From Chryseobacterium indologenes (GTDB taxonomy: Bacteria; Bacteroidota; Bacteroidia; Flavobacteriales; Weeksellaceae): a DNA stretch of 64,000 bases. The notes under the pieces were generated by a model. That model saw nothing but the letters and a program-made list of their open reading frames with translations, searched no databases and was not told the origin of the DNA. This document shows positions 1 to 8,646 of this stretch, piece after piece; position 1 is the first letter of the stretch; every line of letters begins with the position of its first letter. Location of the stretch: assembly GCF_001295265.1 (NCBI RefSeq), contig NZ_LJOD01000002.1:372001-436000 (forward strand), in the 5' to 3' direction. The position numbers and the translations under genes were made by a program.

Positions 1-547
1 TATACTGTTGTGTATTTCTGAACCCTCCGGTATTTCTGGTTCCTTGGTTATTCTGGGAATTGTTGCTGTTCTGCGTACCTGAAGAGTTTCTGAATCCTCC
101 GGTATTCCTGGTTCCCTGATTATTCGGGTAATTGTTGTTATTCTGATTCCCTGAAGAATTTCTGAACCCTCCGCTATTATTGCTTCTGATGCCGTTGTTA
201 TTACCGCTTCCGGTAGGTTCGCCTCTGAATCCGTTATTCGGTCTTTGCGAAGTTACTGCTCCGTTATTCCTTCTTTCCACATATACTTTTCTTCTGCTGT
301 TGTTGTAATTATAGTAATAATAAGGAGCTCCGTTATCATAGTAATAATTAATATCGTTTCTGTAATAATAGCCGTCATTACCATAATAACCACCGCTGCC
401 GTAATATCCGGATGGAGCATAATAGTATCCGTTGTTATAATAAGGATCTCCATATCCGTTATTGGCATATCCGTCAGTATAGGCAAGACATGATGATAAA
501 CCAACAATGACAGTAAGACTAAGCGCTATTCTAAATAAATTTTTCAT
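1..547 (-). CDS. Gly/Asn/Tyr-rich repeat lipoprotein (3' end outside window)
   Basis: The reading frame is open to the left edge, so the C-terminus is missing. It starts with a lipoprotein signal peptide (MKNLFRIALSLTVIVG, then LSSC with the lipid-accepting Cys near residue 20). A region dominated by Tyr, Asn and Gly follows (YYNNGYYY, SGYYGSGGYYG types), then a basic RRKVYVERR patch, then tandem units of 24 residues beginning GGFRNSSG. The ATG overlaps the pnuC stop in an ATGA, so the two are probably translationally coupled. No enzyme fold is recognisable. It is probably a flexible envelope or surface lipoprotein. The function is unknown. Confidence 0.75.
   Translation of the reverse strand, partial: MKNLFRIALSLTVIVGLSSCLAYTDGYANNGYGDPYYNNGYYYAPSGYYGSGGYYGNDGYYYRNDINYYYDNGAPYYYYNYNNSRRKVYVERRNNGAVTSQRPNNGFRGEPTGSGNNNGIRSNNSGGFRNSSGNQNNNNYPNNQGTRNTGGFRNSSGTQNSNNSQNNQGTRNTGGFRNTQQY
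19..175. repeat. 72-bp in-frame tandem repeat
   Basis: Two near-identical 72-bp units start at 19 and 91, and a third partial unit starts at 163. They encode 24-residue GGFRN...NNQGTRNT units of the lipoprotein. The period is a multiple of three, so unit gain or loss keeps the frame. More units may lie left of the window. Confidence 0.8.
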
Positions 548-1221
548 GACTTTATTGTACTTTTTTCTTTTAAATTTTTTTTCCAGTTAAGGTATCCTAA
601 GATAGCCATTATTGTAAATACCAAATATTGAACCGAAGTGATGCCAAGCTCTTTAAAAATCATCATAGGAATACAAATAAAATCTCCGATGATCCAGAAA
701 AACCAGTTCTCAATGCGCTGTTTGGCCATAAACCACATTCCTACTAAAAATATAGAAGTGGTAAGTACATCCAGCCAGTTGGCCCAGTCAAGATGGTACA
801 GTCCCAGGTTGGTTCCTTCCATGGAAAAATGATTGTCAATATAAGGCTTGTAATAATACACAAGTGTTACCAATGCCAGGCTGATCAAAAAAAGGAGGCC
901 TGCAAACATCTTTTCCTTCTGGCTGGCCCAGGAAACTTCCACATGAATATGATCTTCGGAATTTTTAGACCATAAAATCCAGCCGTAAATACTCATGGCA
1001 GTATAATATACATTGATCATGCAGTCTCCCAGTAATCCGAAGTTATAAAGAATATATACGTAGATCAGTGTGGAAATAATACCGGTGGGGTATACCCAGA
1101 TGTTTTTTCTGATGGAGAAATAGACACTCAGAATACCGAAAAAAGCTCCCGAAGCCTCCAGCATGATTTGCAAAGTATCATAATTTTCATAGGGCTTTAC
1201 AAAGAGATCATATAAATTCAT
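544..1221 (-). CDS. pnuC: PnuC-family nicotinamide riboside (vitamin B) transporter
   Basis: An inner-membrane protein of about 225 residues with about seven hydrophobic segments. PnuC features include the YPTGIISTLIYVYILYNFGLLGD stretch, the TAMSIYGWILW motif and a C-terminal FFWIIGDFICIPM segment followed by a lysine-rich tail. PnuC proteins are facilitators that import vitamin precursors (nicotinamide riboside; thiamine or riboflavin in sister groups), which are then trapped by phosphorylation. The ATG at 1221 is preferred over a TTG at 1239 because a TATTTTTG promoter box lies only 5 nt upstream of it. No thiamine or flavin riboswitch is visible, which favours the nicotinamide riboside type. 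The substrate is an inference. Confidence 0.85.
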   Translation of the reverse strand: MNLYDLFVKPYENYDTLQIMLEASGAFFGILSVYFSIRKNIWVYPTGIISTLIYVYILYNFGLLGDCMINVYYTAMSIYGWILWSKNSEDHIHVEVSWASQKEKMFAGLLFLISLALVTLVYYYKPYIDNHFSMEGTNLGLYHLDWANWLDVLTTSIFLVGMWFMAKQRIENWFFWIIGDFICIPMMIFKELGITSVQYLVFTIMAILGYLNWKKNLKEKSTIKS

Positions 1222-1226
1222 GCGGT

Positions 1227-1234
1227 CAAAAATA
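1227..1234 (-). promoter_or_regulatory. -7 box (TATTTTTG) of pnuC
   Basis: Exact match to TAnnTTTG on the minus strand, 5 nt before the pnuC ATG. Transcription would start at or beside the start codon, giving an almost leaderless message. No clear -33 TTTG was found. Confidence 0.5.
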
Positions 1235-1243
1235 AACAAAAAA

Positions 1244-1279
1244 TTAACACTTCCGGAAATAATTTAAATAAAGTGTTAA
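1244..1279. repeat. Inverted repeat TTAACACTT-N18-AAGTGTTAA between divergent genes
   Basis: Perfect 9-bp arms at 1244-1252 and 1271-1279 lie just upstream of the pnuC promoter, between pnuC and the divergent permease gene. It should lie outside the pnuC transcript, so a protein-binding site is more likely than an RNA hairpin. Confidence 0.5.
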
Positions 1280-1386
1280 TCAGTTTTTTAGGCTGTTTTA
1301 TATAAAATAAATCATTAAAGTTTATCAATAAACGTTAAGGTTTGTAAAATTTTTATATTTTCGTAAATCCTTAATAAATAAAAAAC

Positions 1387-2904
1387 ATGTCTAAAATTTG
1401 GGTTAAGAAGCCGCTAAGTGCCTATGAGGCAGATATGCAGAAAAGTGAGCTGAAGAAAGTCCTTGGAAAATGGAGTTTAACAGCAATTGGAGTAGGTGCC
1501 ATCATTGGTGGTGGAATTTTTGTTCTTACCGGAACCGGAGCTTATTACCACGCAGGGCCGGCATTGGCCATTTCGTTTATTATAGCAGGTATAGCCTGTG
1601 TTTTTGCAGCATTATGTTATGCAGAATTTGCCTCTATTATTCCTGTTGAAGGTTCTGCTTATGCGTATGCATATGGAACGGTAGGCGAAATTTTTGCCTG
1701 GGCTATGGGGTGGTGTCTCATTCTGGAATATGCCATGGCAAGTATGGCCGTTTCCGTGAGCTGGTCCGGATATTTCACCAAATTTTTGAAAATTTTCGGC
1801 GTTCATTTACCCGCCTATCTTACTTCCGATCCTGCAAGTTATACCGGAGAAGGGTTTTCAATGAATCTTCCTGCATTTATCCTTGTTTTGCTGATTACCG
1901 CATTGTTGGTAAAAGGAACAAAGGAAGCAGCAGGAGCCAATAACCTGATTGTATTATTAAAAACTTCAGCGGTTATTTTCGTAATCATTGCAGGGGTTTA
2001 CATCATCTTTTCAAATACAGATCTTTATAATGCTGCTGATGGAGTTAAAAACTGGAAACCTTTTATTCCTGATCAGATAAAGATCAAGAATTCTGAAGGA
2101 GACATGGTCTCGGCCTATGGTATTCAGGGGATTATTTCCGGTGCTGCAGCCATCTTCTTTGCGTATATCGGTTTTGATGCTGTTTCTACACAGGCAGGGG
2201 AAGCAATCAACCCTAAAAAAGATGTTCCTTTTGCCATTATCACTTCATTATTAATCTGTACAGTCTTATATATCTGTGTATCTCTTGTGTTGACAGGAAT
2301 GATGCATTATACAGACTTTAATCCTGAAGGGAAGTTCCCGGATGCAATTAAAGCGCCTGTTGCCTATGCCTTTGAAATTGCAGGAAAACACTGGGCCAGC
2401 AATATCGTAACCATTGCAGCTACCGTAGGACTGATCTCTGTAGTAATGGTAATGATGATGGGACAGTCCAGAATCTTTATCGGAATGGCAAAAGACGGAT
2501 TGATTCCTAGATTCTTTGGTGAACTTCACCCAAAAACAAAAACGCCTTACAAAGGAATCATTCTATTAGGAACTATTGTGGCATTTATTGCTGCATTTAC
2601 ACCAATTTCCACATTGGCTGATATGACAAGTTTTGGAACCCTGTTTGCATTTACTTTAGTGTGTATCGCTGTTTGGGTAATGAGAAAGAAAGAACCTAAT
2701 TTAATCAGACCTTTCAAAGTACCGGCTTATCAAATTGTAGTCATTTTAGGGGTGGTTATTAATTTATTTCTGATTTCACGTCTAAGTGCTCATGCATTGG
2801 AACTTTCCGCCGCATGGCTGTTATTAGGAGGGTTGATTTATTTCCTTTATGGAAAATCAAACAGTAAACTTAACAATCCTGAAAAGTATAAAAACATCGA
2901 TTAA
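1387..2904 (+). CDS. APC-family amino acid permease (cationic amino acid transporter type)
   Basis: A 505-residue inner-membrane transporter with about 12 hydrophobic segments. The first helix carries the APC signature GVGAIIGGGIFVLTG, which forms the unwound substrate-binding segment. FAALCYAEFASIIPVEGSAYAYAY (TM2-3) and FFAYIGFDAVSTQAGEAINPKKDVP (TM6 region) are typical of the CAT/YfnA branch, which imports amino acids with protons. Substrate specificity cannot be read from sequence. The gene stands alone: a strong terminator follows directly. A weak -7-like TATATTTT lies at 1354-1361. Confidence 0.88.
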   Translation: MSKIWVKKPLSAYEADMQKSELKKVLGKWSLTAIGVGAIIGGGIFVLTGTGAYYHAGPALAISFIIAGIACVFAALCYAEFASIIPVEGSAYAYAYGTVGEIFAWAMGWCLILEYAMASMAVSVSWSGYFTKFLKIFGVHLPAYLTSDPASYTGEGFSMNLPAFILVLLITALLVKGTKEAAGANNLIVLLKTSAVIFVIIAGVYIIFSNTDLYNAADGVKNWKPFIPDQIKIKNSEGDMVSAYGIQGIISGAAAIFFAYIGFDAVSTQAGEAINPKKDVPFAIITSLLICTVLYICVSLVLTGMMHYTDFNPEGKFPDAIKAPVAYAFEIAGKHWASNIVTIAATVGLISVVMVMMMGQSRIFIGMAKDGLIPRFFGELHPKTKTPYKGIILLGTIVAFIAAFTPISTLADMTSFGTLFAFTLVCIAVWVMRKKEPNLIRPFKVPAYQIVVILGVVINLFLISRLSAHALELSAAWLLLGGLIYFLYGKSNSKLNNPEKYKNID

Positions 2905-2914
2905 TTATTCATAT

Positions 2915-2937
2915 AAACCGCTTCGGCGGTTTTTTTA
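2915..2937 (+). terminator. Rho-independent terminator of the permease gene
   Basis: ACCGC-TTCG-GCGGT hairpin with a UUCG tetraloop followed by seven Ts, 11 nt after the stop codon. Confidence 0.9.
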
Positions 2938-2946
2938 TTTATGCTT

Positions 2947-3960
2947 ATGAAAAAGATTTTTTCCGTTGTATTATCATGTTGGGGAATATGTTCATTTTCC
3001 CAGCAGATTGAAAGTTTTAAAACAATTTTTGAAGACAAAATCAGTATAAGAGCTATTGAATTGCATGATCATAAAGTCTGGTACAGCGGTACAGATTCAA
3101 AATTCGGGTATGTAGATCTAAAGGATCATAAAAATCAGAAGCAGATTAAACTTTCCGATAAGAAGCTTGAATTCAGGACGCTGGCTCAGGACAGGAACTC
3201 TTTTTATGCAATAAATATTATAAGTCCTGCTTATTTCTTTAAAATAGATAAAAAAGATCTGAAATCTCAGATAGTTTTCACTGATACCACAAAAACGGCT
3301 TTCTATGATGCCCTACACTTTGTGAATGATAAGCTGGCCTTTACATTCAGTGATTCAGATCCGGATAATATGCTGAAACTCGCTGTATTGAAAAACGGAA
3401 AGTGGAGTATGTTCAAAAATAATGTCAAATTACATAGTGGAGAGGCCGCCTTTGCTGCCAGTAACACCAATATCGCTTCATCTAAAAATTACCTGTGGAT
3501 TGCAACAGGAGGCAAGGCTTCAAGAATTTTAAGGCTCAACCTGAAAAATGAAAATACAGAAGTTTTTGAAACCCCTTTTGTACAGGGAGATGGGGCACAG
3601 GGAATGTATTCAATAGACTTTTTCGGAGATCAGTTCGGAATTGCCGTAGGGGGAGATTATACAAAGCAGACTGAAAATATTAATAATATAGCAACGAGCT
3701 ATGATGCCGGGAAAACCTGGCAGATCCAGGCGTCAGGAAAAAACGCAGGGTATACAACCTGTGTGAAAATTAAACCCGGATCAAAAGGAAAAGAGATTAT
3801 CTCTGTCGGAGATCAGCATATCAGTTATTCATCAGATTTCGGGAAAACATGGAAGAAGATTTCCGATGAAAAAGGATTGTTTGTATGCGATTGGGTAGAC
3901 GATCATTCCATCGTATTGGCCGGAAATGGCAGGATTACGCTGATGAAGCTGAAATTTTAA
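2947..3960 (+). CDS. Secreted BNR/YCF48-like beta-propeller protein
   Basis: A signal peptide (MKKIFSVVLSCWGICSFSQQ) precedes about 320 residues of beta-rich repeats. Asp-box-like motifs SYDAGKTWQIQ and SSDFGKTWKKIS near the C-terminus resemble the S-x-D-x-G-x-x-W blades of BNR/sialidase and Ycf48-type propellers. No catalytic sialidase residues are evident and there is no type IX sorting domain, so it is probably a periplasmic or surface binding propeller. An in-frame ATG two codons upstream (2941) is an alternative start. It lies directly after the permease terminator, so it needs its own promoter. The biological role is unknown. Confidence 0.75.
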   Translation: MKKIFSVVLSCWGICSFSQQIESFKTIFEDKISIRAIELHDHKVWYSGTDSKFGYVDLKDHKNQKQIKLSDKKLEFRTLAQDRNSFYAINIISPAYFFKIDKKDLKSQIVFTDTTKTAFYDALHFVNDKLAFTFSDSDPDNMLKLAVLKNGKWSMFKNNVKLHSGEAAFAASNTNIASSKNYLWIATGGKASRILRLNLKNENTEVFETPFVQGDGAQGMYSIDFFGDQFGIAVGGDYTKQTENINNIATSYDAGKTWQIQASGKNAGYTTCVKIKPGSKGKEIISVGDQHISYSSDFGKTWKKISDEKGLFVCDWVDDHSIVLAGNGRITLMKLKF

Positions 3961-4167
3961 GCAGGGAGTTAACCAGAATTCACCATGATTCTTTCTAAAG
4001 AAATTATAAATAGTAAGTATAGAAAATAACTTCCTTTTTCCAGAATGGTTAACCCGTGTGGAAGAATGCTTAAAACAAGCCAGTCAGAAGGAGTTGATAA
4101 AAGTATTTAGATTCATTATAAAATAGAACCTAATATAATTCATAGGTTAAAATTCATCAGTAATGGT

Positions 4168-4175
4168 TAATTTTG
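4168..4175 (+). promoter_or_regulatory. -7 box (TAATTTTG) upstream of hemN
   Basis: Exact TAnnTTTG match in the 272-bp gap 3961-4232, 57 nt before the hemN ATG. No consensus -33 TTTG is present. The rest of the gap shows no gene; it holds a short echo of the preceding gene's 3' end (TGATGAAGCTGAA near 3942 and again near 4189). Confidence 0.4.
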
Positions 4176-4232
4176 CAGGATGGAATCTGATGAAGCTGAA
4201 TTTCATCTTCCAATAAAATTTTAATTTTCAAG

Positions 4233-5591
4233 ATGAACTCTTTAATAGATAAATACAATATTCCCGGACCGCGTTACACTTCTTATCCTACTGTTCCGTA
4301 TTGGGATGAAACCACGTTTTCACCGGAGAAATGGAAGGAAAGTGTGATCAGGTCTTTTCATGAGAGCAATGCAGAGGAGGGAATTTCTATTTATATCCAT
4401 TTGCCTTTCTGTGAGGCATTGTGTACATTCTGTGCCTGCCACAAGCGTATCACCAAACAGCACAGCGTTGAAACGCCTTATCTGGAAAGTGTGTTAAAAG
4501 AATGGAAGCTGTATCTTGATCTTTTTAATGAAAGACCAAAGCTGAAAGAATTACACCTGGGAGGAGGAACTCCTACATTTTTTTCTCCTGCCAATCTGAA
4601 AATATTGCTTGAGGGAATTTTTGAAACCGTGGATATTGCAGAGTATCCGGAGTTTTCTTTTGAAGGACACCCGAATAATACTACCAGAGAGCATTTGCAG
4701 ACGTTATATGATCTTGGATTCAGAAGGGTAAGCTTCGGCGTACAGGATTATGATCCTAAGGTACAGAAAGCAATTAACAGAATCCAGCCCTTTGAAAACG
4801 TGAAAAATGTTACGGAATGGGCTAAAGAGATCGGTTACAGAGGGATCAGTCATGATCTTGTTTTCGGGCTTCCGCATCAAACCTGGGAGGCTATGGAGCA
4901 TACAATCCGCAAGACTATGGAACTGAAACCTGATCGTTTAGCTTTTTATTCCTATGCCCACGTTCCGTGGGTTAAAGGAGTAGGACAAAGGGGTTTTGAT
5001 GAAAATGACCTTCCAAGCGGAGAAGAAAAGCGCCGCCTGTACGAAGACGGTAAAAAACTTCTTCAGGATCTGGGGTATATTGAAGTGGGAATGGACCATT
5101 TTTCCCTCGAACATGATGATCTGTATCAGTCTCTGATCCACAAAAAACTGCACAGGAATTTTATGGGCTACACATCAAGCAATACCCAGCTGATGGTTGG
5201 ATTGGGAATGTCTGCAATCTCCGATTCATGGTACGCATTTGCCCAGAATGTAAAAACGGTGGAAGAATATCAGAAAGCCGTGGAAGAAGGGCAGATTCCT
5301 GTGGTAAAAGGCCATATCCTTAACGAAGAAGACCTTACCGTAAGAAGACATATTCTGAACCTGATGTGCCAGCTTGAAACGTCTTTTGATGCCGGAAATT
5401 CTTTCCCGGAACTGGATAATGCCCTGGAAATGCTGAAGGAAATGGAAACTGATGAACTGGTGGAGATCAGTAATAACCAGATAAAAATTACAGAAAAGGG
5501 AAGAGCTTTTACAAGAAATGTAGCAATGGTTTTCGACCTTAGAATGATGAGAAATAAACCGGAGACAAGAATTTTCTCTATGACCATTTAG
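4233..5591 (+). CDS. hemN: Oxygen-independent coproporphyrinogen III oxidase (radical SAM)
   Basis: Oxidatively decarboxylates coproporphyrinogen III to protoporphyrinogen IX without oxygen in haem synthesis; cytoplasmic. The N-terminal GPRYTSYPTVPYW is the HemN hallmark. The radical SAM cluster motif C-x3-C-x2-C (CEALCTFC) is followed by AC, as in true HemN rather than HemW. LHLGGGTPTF is the SAM-binding GGGTP loop, and FGVQDYDPKVQKAINR is the conserved catalytic-barrel segment. At 452 residues it has the usual family length. The next gene starts 7 nt after its stop and may be cotranscribed. Confidence 0.95.
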   Translation: MNSLIDKYNIPGPRYTSYPTVPYWDETTFSPEKWKESVIRSFHESNAEEGISIYIHLPFCEALCTFCACHKRITKQHSVETPYLESVLKEWKLYLDLFNERPKLKELHLGGGTPTFFSPANLKILLEGIFETVDIAEYPEFSFEGHPNNTTREHLQTLYDLGFRRVSFGVQDYDPKVQKAINRIQPFENVKNVTEWAKEIGYRGISHDLVFGLPHQTWEAMEHTIRKTMELKPDRLAFYSYAHVPWVKGVGQRGFDENDLPSGEEKRRLYEDGKKLLQDLGYIEVGMDHFSLEHDDLYQSLIHKKLHRNFMGYTSSNTQLMVGLGMSAISDSWYAFAQNVKTVEEYQKAVEEGQIPVVKGHILNEEDLTVRRHILNLMCQLETSFDAGNSFPELDNALEMLKEMETDELVEISNNQIKITEKGRAFTRNVAMVFDLRMMRNKPETRIFSMTI

Positions 5592-5597
5592 TAACTG

Positions 5598-6806
5598 ATG
5601 GGCAGAAATCATAAGTTTCTCATTGCTTTCCTGTATCTGTTTGCGTTGTCTTTCAGTGTTTTTAAGACAATAAGGACTCCCAATAAATGGGCAGTGGCCC
5701 ACTGGCTGATGGATTACCGTTTCGGATTCATTAAAAGGGGGCTGATAGGAGAAATTTTTGGGTTCTTTTTCGAAAAAAATGAATTCAATATCCTGATTGT
5801 ATCATCCGTAATACTCATTTTACTTTATGCTGTGTTACTGATTATTGCGGTTAAAAATACCTGGGAAAATTACAGTATTGAGAAAGTTCTGTTCTATGTG
5901 ATATTCTTTTTATCACAGTATACCATACTTTCTGCTCACCTTATAGGCTATTTTGATCACCTGATCTTCTTGATGACCTTATTGTCTGTTTACCTGATCC
6001 TGCATAAAAAAATTCTGCTGGCTTCATTGATTACGGTATTCTGTATTATTGCCCATGAGGTTTCCTTTGTTCTGATGATTCCGATCAGTTTTTTTGCATT
6101 GCTGGTGAATGAGGTCAGGGATAATAAATTCACCTTTAGTTCTCATCTGTTGAAAAAAGCTGGAGCTTATTTATTGTTGCCTATTGTTGCAACGGTTTCG
6201 GTATCTTTTTATCAGGAATTGTACGGACAAAACAATCGAGAATTTATCTATCAGTATCTTCAGGATACCGGGTTGATCAGGAAAGGAGTCGCCAATTCAG
6301 TGGCTGCTGCTTATACCGAGGGGTTTGGCAGTTACCTGAAAAGTGAAGTCCCTTATTTCCTGAAGAGGGTTTTTCTTTCCATAGCAACCGTCAAATATGG
6401 AATTCCTTTACTTTTTATGGCGTATATGGTGTATAAGCTGTTCAGCAAAATAAATATATATGTTCTTTTATGGCTTGCCGCAGTATCAGCATCGCCATTA
6501 CTTCTACACTCAATTGCCTGGGACATATTCAGAATATGGAGTTTTCCGTTTGTTATTCTTTTTACAGGGTTCTGGATTTTATGTGGTAAATGCACCGCGA
6601 ACCATCAGCATGATAACAGGCTGTCTTTATTTGAAATTTCCTTTTTCTTAATTTCAATAGCTTTGGTATCCCTGGTCCCTAATTTTCTTTTTGAACATGA
6701 AACGGAAAGATTTTCAACCCCAGTGAGAGTGATTTTGCTGATTCCTATATTTTCAATCTTATGGTATCTGTATAAAAAAGCCCCGGAAAAAGGTAACCGG
6801 GACTGA
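5598..6806 (+). CDS. Polytopic membrane protein, unknown function
   Basis: A 402-residue protein with about nine to eleven predicted hydrophobic segments. It has an amphipathic N-terminal motif, HWLMDYRFGFIKRGLIGEIFG, that recurs in a family of uncharacterised bacterial integral membrane proteins. A long luminal-type loop (YQELYGQNNREFIYQYLQDTG) separates two helix blocks, reminiscent of GT-C glycosyltransferase topology, but no catalytic motif can be named. It starts 7 nt after hemN, yet nothing links it to haem synthesis beyond the spacing. It is convergent with the next gene. Confidence 0.7.
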   Translation: MGRNHKFLIAFLYLFALSFSVFKTIRTPNKWAVAHWLMDYRFGFIKRGLIGEIFGFFFEKNEFNILIVSSVILILLYAVLLIIAVKNTWENYSIEKVLFYVIFFLSQYTILSAHLIGYFDHLIFLMTLLSVYLILHKKILLASLITVFCIIAHEVSFVLMIPISFFALLVNEVRDNKFTFSSHLLKKAGAYLLLPIVATVSVSFYQELYGQNNREFIYQYLQDTGLIRKGVANSVAAAYTEGFGSYLKSEVPYFLKRVFLSIATVKYGIPLLFMAYMVYKLFSKINIYVLLWLAAVSASPLLLHSIAWDIFRIWSFPFVILFTGFWILCGKCTANHQHDNRLSLFEISFFLISIALVSLVPNFLFEHETERFSTPVRVILLIPIFSILWYLYKKAPEKGNRD

Positions 6807-6945
6807 AATTTCTGTAGTTTTAAAAGATAGCCGGGTAGTAGATTTTTATCTGTTGATTGTGAATTTCCTGAATAATAAAGCAGAGTTTTATATTTCAGGC
6901 TTTCTGGAACTTCCATCCCCGGTCTCCCTCTTCCTACGTGATCAA

Positions 6946-8316
6946 TCATTCCACAATAAGTTTCTGACTGTAAGATTTGATATCTCCGGATTTTAAGATC
7001 AGGTAATATGTTCCGGTGGGAATCCCTGTAATATTAATACTGTTGTCGTTTTCAATTTTAGCATTCTCCAGAACTATTTTCCCTTCGGTGCTGATGAGAT
7101 CTGCTGAGCGTCTTTTTTCATTGAATCCTTCAATAAAAACTTTTTCAGAAGCAGGGTTAGGATGGATTCTTACTGGGCTTTCATAATCGGTTTCTCCTAC
7201 GGCTAAAGTTCCTGTTGTAATTTTAAAGATTTTTCCGCTGGTAACAGCTGCTACATAAAGCTCCTTTTGGAAATCCTGTCCGAAAGTGGAAAAATTATTC
7301 CCTGAACTTGCGGCTGTCCACACAATGGAATTATCAGGATTCATGATTCCGATCTGGGTAGAGCAGTAGTCGGCAAAAAAATATTTCCCCTGAAGTGAAG
7401 GATACTGGTTTCCTCTGTAAACATAGCCTCCGGTAATAGAACATCTTCCTCCGGAATGATTATATACCGCAACCGGAAAAGTCATTGTTGCCATTCCCGG
7501 ACATCCGTTTGTATTATAGGCATTGTTACCTTCATAGCAGCGCCAGCCATAATTAACTCCGGCCTGTGTGATCGGAACCCTGTTGATTTCTTCTATAGCT
7601 CCCTGGCCTACATCAGCAATCATCACATTTCCGGAAGTAAGGTCAAAAGACCATTTCCAGGCGTTTCTGAGGCCATATGCCCAGATTTCGTCCGCTCCGT
7701 CAACACCTGCTCCTGCGAACGGATTTCCCGCAGGGATATTATAGGGTCCTGAAGAATTTACATCTATTCTCAGCATTTTTCCTAAAAGAGAATTCTTGTT
7801 TTGAGCATTATTATTAGGATCTCCGCCACTTCCACCGTCTCCGGTAACGATCCATAGGTTTCCGTCAGGAGTAAAATGGATGCTTCCACCATTATGATTG
7901 TCGAAAGGTTTGGGAATATTCAGCAGGATTTTTTCAGAAGCTGGATCAGCCACATCGGGATTAGTAGAGCTTACGGTATACCGCGCTACAATAATATTTC
8001 CTGCAGTATTATTATAATACACAAAGAAATATCCGTTTGAGGAATACTGAGGGTGAAAGGCAAGCCCCAGCAGACCTCTTTCCCCATTGAAGCTGACCTT
8101 CGTACTGATGTTCAGAAAATCTGCTCCGTTGGCACTGCCGTTCGGCTGAAGGATCTTAATGATTCCGTTCTGTTGTACAACGAAAAGACGGCTGTCTCCG
8201 GCGTTGGTAATTTCCACGGGACTGGTAAGACCGGATGCAAATTCTTCCAGATTAATGCTTTGAGAATTAACCATTAAAGAAGAAAAAATACTGATGGTAA
8301 AAAGTAGTTTTTTCAT
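6946..8316 (-). CDS. PQQ-dependent sugar (sorbosone-type) dehydrogenase, T9SS-exported
   Basis: A signal peptide (MKKLLFTISIFSSLMVNSQ) precedes a six-bladed Glucose/Sorbosone dehydrogenase propeller of about 340 residues: GLTSPVEIT, ERGLLGLAFHP, HNGGSIHFTPDG, YGLRNAWKWSFD and GWRCYEG are typical blade motifs of soluble quinoprotein aldose dehydrogenases. The last 75 residues form a type A type IX secretion sorting domain (HPNPASEKVFIEG ... GTYYLILKSGDIKSYSQKLIVE), so it is exported across the outer membrane and probably anchored or released. It would oxidise sugars extracellularly using PQQ. The substrate is unknown. No PQQ synthesis genes are nearby, so the cofactor may be scavenged. Confidence 0.88.
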   Translation of the reverse strand: MKKLLFTISIFSSLMVNSQSINLEEFASGLTSPVEITNAGDSRLFVVQQNGIIKILQPNGSANGADFLNISTKVSFNGERGLLGLAFHPQYSSNGYFFVYYNNTAGNIIVARYTVSSTNPDVADPASEKILLNIPKPFDNHNGGSIHFTPDGNLWIVTGDGGSGGDPNNNAQNKNSLLGKMLRIDVNSSGPYNIPAGNPFAGAGVDGADEIWAYGLRNAWKWSFDLTSGNVMIADVGQGAIEEINRVPITQAGVNYGWRCYEGNNAYNTNGCPGMATMTFPVAVYNHSGGRCSITGGYVYRGNQYPSLQGKYFFADYCSTQIGIMNPDNSIVWTAASSGNNFSTFGQDFQKELYVAAVTSGKIFKITTGTLAVGETDYESPVRIHPNPASEKVFIEGFNEKRRSADLISTEGKIVLENAKIENDNSINITGIPTGTYYLILKSGDIKSYSQKLIVE

Positions 8317-8521
8317 AATATATTGATGATTAGTGTGTTGAAATTAGAATGAAAATTTTATACCAATCAAATTTTGAAAATTTTATCAGAATATCACAAA
8401 AATGTAAAGTCTTGAAATATCTCCGTTAACTATTCTGAATAGTCTGGAATAAATGTGGGAATTTTAATAATTTTTTATTATTAGTGCGTCGTGCTGTAAA
8501 AGAGTTTGTTTGGAATATAAA

Positions 8522-8550
8522 TAAAGCCAACCTGTTAAAGGCTGGCTTTA
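8522..8550 (-). terminator. Terminator downstream of the 8647-9375 gene
   Basis: TAAAGCCA/TGGCTTTA 8-bp stem; on the minus strand it is followed by a T-rich tail (TTTATTTATATT). It sits about 100 nt past the stop of the secreted-protein gene. The rest of the 330-bp gap 8317-8646 is AT-rich and shows no gene. Confidence 0.7.
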
Positions 8551-8646
8551 GAGATGCAATTCTTTCGACAATTTAGAAAATCTCAGCAATTTGACTTTAC
8601 TACTTATCTATACATCATATTGAATGAGGAAATGGGTAATAAAATT

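Noticed and set aside
19..175. Tandem 72-bp repeats considered as a CRISPR or noncoding satellite
   Set aside because: No spacers; the units are contiguous and in frame within a lipoprotein gene.
245..507. Two opposite ORFs rich in Ile/Val or Thr/Ile over the first kilobase
   Set aside because: They are shadow frames of the Tyr/Asn/Gly-rich lipoprotein, which has a proper signal peptide and the ATGA overlap with pnuC.
1341..1361. Full promoter for the amino acid permease
   Set aside because: TTTG and TATATTTT are only 9 nt apart, far from the usual 19-21 nt; only a weak -7-like box remains.
1222..1386. Thiamine-type riboswitch upstream of pnuC
   Set aside because: No CUGAGA-type core was found, and the promoter box leaves no room for a leader RNA.
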